From Endotrypanum monterogeii (Eukaryota; Euglenozoa; Kinetoplastea; Trypanosomatida; Trypanosomatidae): 51,568 nt of DNA. Below are positions 1 through 8,900 of this stretch, piece after piece. The translations under genes and the position numbers were made by a program. Numbering within the stretch: the first letter of the stretch is position 1; each line of letters opens with the position of its first letter. The DNA lies in the NCBI GenBank assembly GCA_000333855.2, contig CM007333.1, forward strand, positions 465,517 through 517,084. Direction: 5' to 3'. The notes beneath the pieces are model-generated. The model was not told where the DNA came from. It saw only the letters and a program-made list of their open reading frames with translations, and searched no databases.

Positions 1-220
1 GTGCACACACACACACACGCAAATGGGTACAGGTACGGAGACTCTGATAAGGAGAGATTGATAATTCAGCACACGTGTAAACAGTTGCCGCTACACGTCA
101 GGAATACCCCCCTCCCTCCACACACACTAATATAAATATATAAATATAGATATACAATCAAATTGACCAAAAAGCACGTGAATCAGATAAAAGAAAGCGG
201 GGAATGCAAATATATATATA

Positions 221-260
221 TATCAATATATATCAATATATATCAATATATATATTGATA
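221..260. repeat. 10-bp tandem repeat ending in an inverted copy
   Basis: The unit tatcaatata occurs three times head to tail (221-230, 231-240, 241-250). It is followed directly by its exact reverse complement tatattgata (251-260), so 241-260 is a perfect 20-bp palindrome. The array is preceded by a short (TA)n run at 211-220. Confidence 0.95.
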
Positions 261-320
261 TGAGCCGATGGACGTTTGATTGATTACTCTGGGTGCGAGG
301 AAAGAGGGCGAGTTGATATA

Positions 321-356
321 CTTATATATATACTTATATATATACTTATATATATA
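321..356. repeat. 12-bp tandem repeat, three copies
   Basis: The unit cttatatatata is present in three perfect head-to-tail copies and runs directly into a (GA)n tract at 359-376. Confidence 0.95.
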
Positions 357-639
357 TAGAGAGAGAGAGAGAGAGATGTGTGTGCGTCTGCGTGGTTCAC
401 TGACCAGTCCCCAGGAGCTGAGGTGTAGGGAAATCCTTTATGATTGTGTGTGTTGGTGCGTAGTGGGTAGTGTGGTGGTAGTGGGGGGGTTGAATACAGA
501 CACAAGAAATATATCCATATAATGTGTGAGAGGCAGCGGAAGGGAGGGTGGGGGTGCAAAGGTGAGTTCGATATTTGGGAATCGAGGAAGTTCGGCCCCG
601 CAAAACACCAGCAACAGATGGAATTGAATGATGTTGTAC

Positions 640-645
<6 letters not shown>

Positions 646-671
<26 letters not shown>
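646..671. repeat. (TA)n microsatellite
   Basis: Thirteen uninterrupted TA dinucleotides in the spacer downstream of the coiled-coil gene. Confidence 0.95.
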
Positions 672-677
<6 letters not shown>

Positions 678-957
678 GATCCACAGGTTAGTATGTGGGC
701 TGTTGTGACATGAAGTGATAACTGTGATAACGTTATTTGCCACGAGAGCTGGAGAGTTGTTAATGGGCGGGGTGTGTGTGAGGTGAAGAGGAAACCAGAA
801 AAAACAAGGAGCTTCTGTGTCGCGACGCGGTGCGTCTAGATTCAAGGAGAAGTCGACGTTTTTTTTTTTTCGAACATTATTGATCGCTGTCTGTACTTGT
901 CACGCGAAGTTCTTCTAGATCACCAAATGACACACACACACAAATTTTGAAGAGGTA

Positions 958-1689
958 CTACTTCGTACGACGCCGCTTCGGCAGGGCAGCGTCATCCGTC
1001 TTCATCTCCTCGCTGCACACCATTACCTGTGCAGTGGTGTGCTGCACCAGCGCGTGAACAAACTCGCTGAGGAGCACCATCCGCTGAGAGCACCTCACTT
1101 TCTCCTCCGTGTCTTGTCGAGTCATCACCTCCAGCTCTCGGATTCGAGCATTGCAGCGCTCGAGGCGTGGGACTACCTCTTCCTCCGCCAGGAGTGCCCG
1201 CACATCATCTGGCAGCTGTGCGACATCCTGAGCCGACTCTGGAACCCCTCGCTGCACCGGCGCTAAGGTGGGCTGGGTACGACCGACAAGGGTCTTGTAC
1301 TCGCTAAGGGCGACGAGTTCGCGCATGTGTTGGCGCAAGAGGTGCTCATAGCGGCGTATCCTTAACGCTTCCATCTGCAGACGCATCGGCAGCTCTGCAC
1401 ACCGCAACTGTACATATCGAAGAAGCTCAGCCGCAAACTCTGGTGTGTGACAGGTCGGTAATTTTTCTGGGTCACCTGCTGCACAGTCAGCCATGCATGG
1501 AGACACGGGGTCTTCTCCCAGCGAACACCGCGCAGCGCTCCAGTCCTCGGAACTGAGGAGGGAAAAAGAGGTGACCGGGGCTGCCGCAGTGGAGGGACCT
1601 GGCGCCGCCGAGGCAGCCGTCGTGCAGAGGCGCTGATGTACTTCGTTTTCTACCTTCGCGAGTATACTTGCGAGGAGGGCTGAATGCAT
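958..1689 (-). CDS. Hypothetical coiled-coil protein (243 aa)
   Basis: I do not recognise the family. The frame is open further upstream, but the extra 58 codons encode Cys/Val and His/Lys repeats from a (CA)n tract and spacer, so I take the ATG at 1689, which begins MHSALLASILAKVENEV. Residues 1-30 and about 85-225 are rich in Leu, Glu, Arg and Gln with heptad-like spacing, suggesting helical coiled coil. Residues 30-80 are Ala/Ser/Pro-rich and probably unstructured. The C-terminus PKRRRTK looks like a classical monopartite nuclear localisation signal, so a nuclear role is possible. No membrane segment or signal peptide is seen. It is the last gene of the minus-strand array in this window. 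Confidence 0.7.
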   Translation of the reverse strand: MHSALLASILAKVENEVHQRLCTTAASAAPGPSTAAAPVTSFSLLSSEDWSAARCSLGEDPVSPCMADCAAGDPEKLPTCHTPEFAAELLRYVQLRCAELPMRLQMEALRIRRYEHLLRQHMRELVALSEYKTLVGRTQPTLAPVQRGVPESAQDVAQLPDDVRALLAEEEVVPRLERCNARIRELEVMTRQDTEEKVRCSQRMVLLSEFVHALVQHTTAQVMVCSEEMKTDDAALPKRRRTK

Positions 1690-1823
1690 GATGGTATTAT
1701 GGTTCTCTTTGTGTGTATGTTTGTGGATGTTCTCCCCCCTTGCGCCGCTGCTCTTGTTGCGACTTACCCGTTGAGTCTCCCCTCTCCTCAATGTCCAGGG
1801 GCAGTAGTGAAGCACTGCCACAT

Positions 1824-1850
1824 ACACACACACACACACACACGCACACA
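1824..1850. repeat. (CA)n microsatellite
   Basis: CA repeat with one CG interruption, directly upstream of the coiled-coil gene and next to its proposed splice acceptor. Confidence 0.9.
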
Positions 1851-1890
1851 CTACAATGTACACGAGAGGGGGTCACCGAGAGAGGAAAAC
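1851..1890 (-). promoter_or_regulatory. Putative trans-splice acceptor, coiled-coil gene
   Basis: On the minus strand a pyrimidine-rich stretch (about 1890-1864) is followed by the first AG at 1852-1851, giving a 5' UTR of about 160 nt before the ATG at 1689. Spliced-leader addition at the first AG after a polypyrimidine tract is the known trypanosomatid rule; the exact site is inferred. Confidence 0.4.
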
Positions 1891-2618
1891 GTTGTACTAT
1901 TAAACAGTGATTAATAAATATATATAAATATAAATATCAATCGGGTCTTGCGTGAGTGGTTCCGCCAAAACCCTTCTCCACCCGCCTGCCTCCTCTACGT
2001 TCAGTGTGTAGACGGCTGGGAGGCATTCGAGTGAAGATATGACAGAAGAAGAAGAAGAGGTTAGAGGGCAAAAAAAAAAAATGAAAACGGAGAGCTGCTC
2101 TGGGCACTTACGCTCATGTGTTCCAGCAACAGGTGATGCATGCAGATGACAGTGCGATGTTTACCCTGCCCTGAGAGAACCACATACCGCTCCATGCGGA
2201 TGTAGGCGAGTTTTCTTTATGTTTTCTTTATGTCCTGTGGATCGTTTCCTTGGGCAGAAAAGAGAGGAGGGAGGGACTCCTCACTCCACTTTGCAGATGA
2301 TGGGGGCACACCACTCAGTCGGCGACGTGGGTATAAGCCAGGCAGGCAGAGTGTGTGTGTGTGTGTATGTCAGGGAGGGGGACACACAAGCCGTGAGAGA
2401 ACCCTCTGGGAAGCTGATAGAGAGGCACACATGCCTCAACACACATGCGGGGAGAGAGGTGCTGTCGTCGCCTTCGCAGTTTGTGGTGGTGGCGCCAACG
2501 CAGTGGATCACACAGACGCATGTAAAGATGTGTCATGGGACACACATCCCTCCAGAGGGTATCCATAGAGGGGTGGCAGTGAGGGTAGTTGTGAAACAGA
2601 TCATCTTGACATTTGGTG

Positions 2619-2621
<3 letters not shown>

Positions 2622-2650
<29 letters not shown>

Positions 2651-2651
2651 C
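2622..2651. repeat. (TG)n microsatellite
   Basis: Uninterrupted TG dinucleotides, about fifteen copies, in spacer DNA. Confidence 0.95.
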
Positions 2652-3496
2652 TGCGGGGGTCTTTGTTCCGATGTGTTGATCGGACTGCTCATCAGTAGAT
2701 CGATGATCGCCCATCATCAGAAATGAAGCACAGTTCTGGGAATCCAGAAAGTGCTCACAATGTATGTATACGCCTAGAGGGGGGGGGGGATGGAGGGAGG
2801 GGAGGATGACTGTGTGGGAGGCGTTGAGTGTGCAGATGCCCTGCATTCACGCAGTGCTGAGTCGACAACGATGCGGCTGCGGTACGAGTGACCACCAACA
2901 TAGTGATATGATCACTGGAGAGGCGCCCGCTCGCGAGGAGAGGGGAGAGAGAGGGGTGTCCCCCCCCCTCCTTCATTTCCCCCCAAAAATGTCTGTTTAT
3001 TTTTCTGTTGTTGGTGGTTTTCTCTCTCCCTCCTCCGCCTCTTTTCTGCTCGCCACCGCAGCCGCCTCCTCCCTCTTTGTCACTCTCCACCTCTCCTCAG
3101 AAAAGCACTACTTGCCTCAATAAATGCCACGAAGCGCTCCGGATACGTGCTGTCTGCTCGACAGAAGGAGTCACCGCCTGTGGCAGTGTGAAGGCGCAGG
3201 GGAGGGGGGGGGGAGAAGGAGGTTGCTGTGCACATTGGCTTGTAACGGGATTCGGGGAAGCACATAGGAGAGAGGAATAGAGGAGTAGTGTGAGCTGTAC
3301 ATCAAAAACTGCGTGGATGACACGTCCAACCCACCGCCGCTGCCGCTGCCGCTGCAGCAGCACCATTTTCAGGAAGTAGGCAGCGACACCTCAGTCAGAG
3401 TCCATTTCATCCACTCCATGAACATCCCAACAGACCCACTCCCCTCGGAGGAAAAACAACAACAACACGAGAAACGTGTGGCCAAGGGCAGACCAC

Positions 3497-5413
3497 TCAG
3501 CGAGGCGCCGGCGGTTTCGGTACCCGCTTCAGCGAGTTGGGGCTTGCTTGGGTCTTCGCTTCAGCTTTCCCCGGTGCGCGCTTCGATGCGGATGAGGTCG
3601 GCAAAGTAGAGGTTCCACCGATATCACTCCTTGTCCCTATCACAGCTGAACCGACACCGGAGACGGCGACGCGAGGAGAAGCTACACTCGGAGAGGCACG
3701 GGTTCCCGCTGAGCTGTACTTACTACTCCACTCATTGCCTCGGTAGAGATCAAGATCTTTCACGTACGATTCTTTTTGAAGCAAAGCCAGCGAGTCTCTG
3801 TACTCGGGAGTTTGCCCCTGCAGCCTTTGCTGTAGCCGGCGCCGCCGGTCTTGCTGCAGCGCCTGTGCTGTCTGTAGTACTCGCGAGACATCATCCCAGT
3901 AGGCCGTCATGTCGCGCTGCAGCCGTGCCTGACTCACCTCTTGAGTGAACCTCAGATTCTGGTAGATGTGCAGGGTGTTGCTACGCGTCCCGAAGCACGC
4001 CGACACCTCTGCTCTCCCCTCAATTCTTTCTGCAGTCTCCGCCTCTGCTATGGACACCGTCGCAGGAGCGCTGGAGTGAGTGCTGGCACTGCCGGCAACG
4101 CTCCGGCTCGGGAGTAGAGAGTCGGTCGAAGGCGACTCGGTCACTCTCGAGCTATCCAGTGGCACAGTATCCACGGCGTGCCGTTGGATCAGATGATGCA
4201 CCAAGCGTGCTTCTTCCCCATCCAAGAATGTGTCCTCCTTCACTTTTCTGCTGCGCGATAAAGCCCATGGTTCCCCGACACCACTCAGGACGCAGTCAGG
4301 CAGCTCAGCACTACTAGAGGTGATGCTTTCTTCGACGTTTGATGTCCGGGCTGCACGCGCCGTCGCCACGACATTGTGCACACGACTTACAGACCCCCCA
4401 CCTCTAAAGAGCGCAGTGCCTGATACAGCGGCAGGCGGCTGCTCCAGGTCACTGCTGACGTCTTCCTCACTATTACCGCTGCTGCTGCTGCTGCTGCTGC
4501 TCTGGTGGATTACCTCCTCCCCGCTTTCAACCTCGACGTCGTCGAGCCTCTCGAGGAGCGGGCACGCACTGCATACTTGCTGCACGTACGCACGGTGCCG
4601 TCCATCAGCATTGCCAACTGCACTGCCTCCTCCACATTGGTCCCAACACGGGTTGTTGGACAGATGGAGACTTTTAAGAGTTCTGCAGGGGAGTTCGTCG
4701 CGCAGCAGTGTATCGAGAGATGAGCTCACGCTGTTGTGGCTCACATCAAGGTAAAAGAGGTCGTCCAGTTGCTGAAGCGGCGCGAGGGAGGTTAGCTGGT
4801 TATGATGCACCACCAACACTTGGAGTTGGGAGAGTAGCTCGATGCCCGCAAGGTCTGTGAGTGCGTTGTACTGAAGATGCACATGCGTGGCATTCAGGAA
4901 GCATTGAATGGGGGAAATGGAGGTCAGTTGTCTCGCCGGTAATTCGACACAGCGTGTCTGCAGCGCAGCATCGGCGATGCCTTCCACACCACCAACGAGT
5001 TTCTCTTTCTCCAAAACCTGTGTGATACCGTAGCGAGTGCTTCTGCCGGTGGTGCCCGATGCAAGCGCGGGGAGAAGCCCTGCCGACAACCGCTCCCTTG
5101 CCAGCGCGGTGGACCCTGATGTCGACACTTTTTGATCAAAGGGCACGGCATCATATCGAGCAGTCACATCCTCGACCCCCTCACTGGCGAGGTGCTCACC
5201 TTGAGGGGCGTCGCTTGACGTGATGGCCGTTTCTTTGTTTCCAACAGTGGATGTTGCCGTGTTGGGCGGGGGGATATCCGCCCCGAACGGCTCATCTCCT
5301 GACACGGGCTGCGTCTCCACTAGAAATGCCTCTAAAGCTGCTTCATCGGGGTCGTCGAGGTTGAGGGAGGCGTAGTAGGCCAACTCCTCCGGCGTGAAGT
5401 CGGGGAGGGACAT
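3497..5413 (-). CDS. Leucine-rich repeat protein, SDS22/LRRC46-like (638 aa)
   Basis: The first ATG that is not in repeat sequence is at 5413 (MSLPDFTPEEL); a longer open frame would need a TTG start and translate a poly-Lys/poly-Phe tract. Residues about 160-275 carry four to five SDS22-type leucine-rich repeats (for example HVHLQYNALTDL, VLVVHHNQLTSL, YLDVSHNSV, SLHLSNNPC), closed by an LRR-cap-like stretch YVQQVCSACPLLERLDDVEV. A poly-Ser run encoded by CTG/CAG triplets follows (about 300-315). A helical, Arg/Gln-rich segment lies at about 485-565, then a disordered Ser/Pro/Arg tail. Similar SDS22-type LRR proteins with a downstream coiled coil, such as LRRC46, are linked to cilia, so a flagellar role is possible but inferred. 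Such repeats are protein-binding scaffolds with no catalytic function. Confidence 0.85.
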   Translation of the reverse strand: MSLPDFTPEELAYYASLNLDDPDEAALEAFLVETQPVSGDEPFGADIPPPNTATSTVGNKETAITSSDAPQGEHLASEGVEDVTARYDAVPFDQKVSTSGSTALARERLSAGLLPALASGTTGRSTRYGITQVLEKEKLVGGVEGIADAALQTRCVELPARQLTSISPIQCFLNATHVHLQYNALTDLAGIELLSQLQVLVVHHNQLTSLAPLQQLDDLFYLDVSHNSVSSSLDTLLRDELPCRTLKSLHLSNNPCWDQCGGGSAVGNADGRHRAYVQQVCSACPLLERLDDVEVESGEEVIHQSSSSSSSSGNSEEDVSSDLEQPPAAVSGTALFRGGGSVSRVHNVVATARAARTSNVEESITSSSAELPDCVLSGVGEPWALSRSRKVKEDTFLDGEEARLVHHLIQRHAVDTVPLDSSRVTESPSTDSLLPSRSVAGSASTHSSAPATVSIAEAETAERIEGRAEVSACFGTRSNTLHIYQNLRFTQEVSQARLQRDMTAYWDDVSRVLQTAQALQQDRRRRLQQRLQGQTPEYRDSLALLQKESYVKDLDLYRGNEWSSKYSSAGTRASPSVASPRVAVSGVGSAVIGTRSDIGGTSTLPTSSASKRAPGKAEAKTQASPNSLKRVPKPPAPR

Positions 5414-5415
5414 AC

Positions 5416-5449
5416 AAAAAAAAAAAAACTGCGCCTTTTTTTTTTTTTT
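5416..5449 (-). repeat. A13/T14 inverted repeat in the LRR 5' UTR
   Basis: The plus strand has A13 (5416-5428), a 7-nt spacer ctgcgcc (5429-5435) and T14 (5436-5449). In the transcript this is A14, a 7-nt loop and U13, ending two bases before the AUG. It could fold into an uninterrupted A-U hairpin abutting the start codon. Confidence 0.9.
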
Positions 5450-5552
5450 ATGCCTCCTGTATTTGTTCAGGGGTGCGTCCGTGGCGCATGTGTGACCGTG
5501 AAATGGGGGGTGGGGAATTGAGAAGAGATGATAATTCCGCGTTGGCAATATC

Positions 5553-5592
5553 CTCGTTTCAAGTAGCGACGTAAAGAAGGGGGAAAAAGAGG
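5553..5592 (-). promoter_or_regulatory. Putative trans-splice acceptor, LRR gene
   Basis: On the minus strand the pyrimidine tract at about 5592-5574 is followed by AG at 5554-5553, which gives a 5' UTR of about 140 nt. A second candidate AG at 5458-5457 follows a weaker tract (about 5530-5490). Either choice leaves the A14/U13 hairpin inside the leader. Confidence 0.4.
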
Positions 5593-5703
5593 TGATGGTA
5601 AATATTAATCAGAACTGTCTTTCAGGCCTGGAAGACGCCAGAGGTGTGTCTGTGTCTGTGTGTGGAGGGGAAGGGGTGGTCTCCTCTCCTCTAGGTTTGA
5701 TTC

Positions 5704-5708
<5 letters not shown>

Positions 5709-5740
<32 letters not shown>
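5709..5740. repeat. (AT)n microsatellite
   Basis: Sixteen uninterrupted AT dinucleotides in the spacer between the LRR gene and the gamma-tubulin-complex-like gene. Confidence 0.95.
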
Positions 5741-5743
<3 letters not shown>

Positions 5744-5915
5744 TATGTGTATATGTTTTGCTCCTTCAGTCATCCTACACGCAGCCTTCTCCCGGATCCC
5801 TCTGCACTGCTTGCGTGTGTGTACAGTCGCCTTTGTCTTTTCAAATCTAGTGTTGTCATCTGCTGCATCGCAACATTTTCTGAGTATTCACACACACACA
5901 CATCATCACATACCC

Positions 5916-5943
<28 letters not shown>
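5916..5943. repeat. (TA)n microsatellite just past a stop codon
   Basis: About fourteen TA dinucleotides starting only some 16 nt beyond the stop codon of the gamma-tubulin-complex-like gene. They therefore lie in its 3' UTR, with (CA)n a little further downstream. Confidence 0.95.
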
Positions 5944-5951
<8 letters not shown>

Positions 5952-5958
5952 TCATTCA

Positions 5959-8900
5959 TCAGCGAAATAGAAACGACATCGTTTCCTCATCGGTGCCGTA
6001 GTACCGATTGAACGTTAACCGCACGACTAGTGGCTGTAGGTGGGCTGCGAGGGCAGACGGGTGGCGCTCCGCCGCGGCTGAAACCGCTGCGACAAGCGCC
6101 TCAACAGCGTTGCGTGTGCTGCTGTGGATGTGCGACGCGGGCAGCCGCGAGGGGTCGAGAGCAACCTCGAGGGTTCGCTGCACCGCAGCGCGCACAACCT
6201 CGGCTGCAGGGGATTGCATGCCCCGCTCGCGTACGCTCGACACAACGGGTGGGCGCGCAGGGAACGCTATAAAGCTTAGGTCCAAGAGAAGTGTGTCTAG
6301 TTGGTAGCAGAGATCCATGCAGGAGGGCACTTTTGAGGACGAGGTGGTGATGTTGGCTAGCAGCTGCTGCAGGTCGTACACAACGCGAGCGGTGACAGTC
6401 TGTGTGAAGTAGAGCAGCTGATCCACGGCGAAGTTCAGCGTGTAGTAAGCACTTCCAAGTCCTCTCGATGCATACTGCAGATGTTGTGATGCACCCCGTC
6501 CCGGCAGGCCCATTGCCTGTGCTACCTGTGCATCTTGAGTGTCACGCTGACGGAGCGACCTTTTCTGCTCTCGCAGTGTGATCTGGGCGTAGCACAGAGT
6601 GCAGCTGTAACCAAAGATGTAACTCCACACGTCTGCGAATGCTATACCGTATGGAAGTTTTTCATGTGCAATTGGTGGTCTTTCCTTCACTGCATTGTCC
6701 TCACGCACGTGGAGCCGCCGGCGTCGCTGCCAGAAGTCTGCCTCGTAGGTGTGCTCCAGTGCACTAGTCAGGGGGTTCACGTAGACACTCAACTCCTGTG
6801 GTCTAAGAATGCGCTGAAGGGCGTCGGGTAGGGCAAAGTCGAGTCGGAAGCAAGCGAACATGTCGCGTATATCGGCTGAAGTCGAGGTATCAATGTGCTC
6901 CTTGTCCGCTTTCCCGCCCGCCTGCACTGAGGCAGCGGTAACGCTAACGGGCGTTTCTTTTGTCTCCGCAGCAGAGCTGCCTCGCGCGGGAAGCACAGAG
7001 AGCCGAACCAGCTCACTGAAGCGCTTGCCCCGCAGTGCATCCGAGAAGATGGCAGACACCACAGGTGCGGCAGTGCCAAGGCGTTGAAACGACGCCACGC
7101 CGCCGTCTTGGGCGTGTCGCACCCACCATCGCGGTTCTCGGTGCAGTCGCTCTAGAAAGCCGTGGATGAGCCTCTCCTGGTCGCGGCAAAGGGCGACGTC
7201 GACGACCAGCTTCAGAGCATGCATAAAGGTGCACTGCACGGTGGCGGTAGGAAAACCGACGAGCTCTGCCCTGGACAGTCCAGGGAGTGGTGGGGAGGAG
7301 TGGTGCGATAGTGTTTCTACCGGAGTAGACGAAGATAAGTTGCCGCCCACTCCGCCCAGCACCGCCGGCAGCGACGGTTTAAACAAATCCCGTAAGCGAC
7401 GCTCCTGAAGCCGCTGCACGGTCACACCAATGGGAATGAGAAGAGCTGTTGTGATCCAGCGTGCGCAGGGAATGGTGACGTTGATCCACGGCTGATGGGA
7501 GCGCCGTTTTCCATGCTCCTGATTGTCATGGCCTGATGTCGTGGTGCCAGCATTGACTTCGACAGTTTCGTAGTGAGCCGCCTCTTCTGCGAGGGCATTA
7601 GTGAACTGCACGTCGGGGGTCGTGGAGGACTCATTGATGGACAGCGTCCATAGTGATATGCCGCGCCGACGCAGCACTCCGCTGCCTCCGTCGTCGTCAT
7701 CGTCGTCGTCGTCGGCGGCGGCAGCGGCAGCTACCCTCTGCTGCTGCTGCTGAGGAGGAGGAGGTGCACGTGATGACGGAGTGAAGGCATCCTGCTCATT
7801 CATGGTACTCGATGCACCACGGCCGTGCCGCTGATGCCGCCACTGTTTCTGCCCTGACAGCGCCTCCGCCAGCATCGCCGAAAACCCGAGCGGAATAGTT
7901 GTGGGGAAGTAGATGTAATGCGATGCACCGGCGTTGCCGCTGCTATTGCTGCCCCCCGCCTCGACCTGGACGACACGGCGGCGGACGTCTTGGTTCTGTT
8001 GAGCGTAAGCCACAACAGTAGTGACGCCGCCAGAATCTGTCTGGTCATCAGACGCGAACATGATGTCATGAAGAATTTCCTTCACGCTCATCGTATGCCA
8101 GTGTCGCAGAGATGCTTTTTCGTTGGACGGCTTTGAGCGTTCCGCCAGCGCTGTGCTGCGGTTTCCATCGGCCAATGCAACACGGGGACGTCGCGGGTGC
8201 GTGGGGGTGCGGGACAGGGCAACTTGCCGGCGCCTACGCAAAAAGCCGGCGAGGCTACGCAACACAAACACGCGGGCCGACGTAAGCGCTGCCCTGGCGA
8301 CATGCAGCTCAGAGGTGTCTCCCCTACGACAGTTGCGGCTACCGGTGCAGGCTTGTGCAGGCGCAGACACCCACGGTGCCCCGCCAGAGTCATCGCTTGG
8401 ACCGGTGCTCGATGGAGGCAGTTGTTTCATGGATTGTGCTACACCCGCTGCCTTCTCCCCAGAGCCAGCGGTCACTGGAATGTCAATGGCGTTGTGGTAC
8501 CCAACGCAGTTGAGCAGCAGAGAGAGGATGTCTGTTGGACATCGGCGGCTGACGTCTCCGATGCGCACATGGGAAAAAGAAGAGCGAAACAGTCGCGGCA
8601 ACTGGCGGCGCCACACCAAAGGATCGATACCACGCACAAACCCGAAGATGGCAGCGGTGCAGAGCAACACGTACGGCCATGCCGTGTAGAGCAAAAGCAT
8701 GACATAGAATCGGTAGAGATCCATCGTTGACGTGTCCTGCAACGCGCTGGCCTTGATGATAAGTGTATCGAGAAGCCGAGCGGCTAATGATGCGTAGGAG
8801 CACGTCCGTGACGTTGAACTTGAGTTATCCAAGCCAACAAGCCCATCAAAGCAACCGCTTTCTTCTATCAATACCTTACAGCGCTCCAATGGAAGGATGT

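Larger units (their letters stand above)
1..957. other. Intergenic region, AT- and GA-rich microsatellites
   Basis: No credible gene is visible. The stretch holds a 10-bp tandem array (221-260), a 12-bp tandem array (321-356), a (GA)n run (359-376), a (TA)n run (646-671) and a T-rich tract near 860. On the minus strand it would be the 3' untranslated and spacer DNA downstream of the coiled-coil gene that ends at 958. The short open frames here are made of translated repeats such as Tyr-Ile runs. Confidence 0.7.
1690..3496. other. Intergenic region between LRR and coiled-coil genes
   Basis: About 1.8 kb without a credible gene. It contains (CA)n at 1824-1850, (TG)n at about 2350-2367 and 2622-2651, an A11 run near 2071, a G10 run near 2781 and several purine-rich blocks that read as polypyrimidine on the transcribed strand. 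The open frames of up to 159 codons on both strands consist of translated dinucleotide repeats and Pro/Gly-rich low complexity. It should hold the LRR gene's 3' UTR and the coiled-coil gene's splice signals. Confidence 0.65.
5414..5958. other. Intergenic region upstream of the LRR gene
   Basis: It contains (AT)n at 5709-5740, a (CA)n run near 5890, (TA)n at 5916-5943 and the A13/T14 inverted repeat next to the LRR start. No gene is seen. It carries the very short 3' flank of the gamma-tubulin-complex-like gene and the 5' UTR and splice signals of the LRR gene. Confidence 0.7.

Noticed and set aside
8600..8720. A transmembrane protein call for the gene at 5959-10497
   Set aside because: The single hydrophobic block also fits the GRIP1 helix pattern and no other membrane segment is present; noted as an alternative only.
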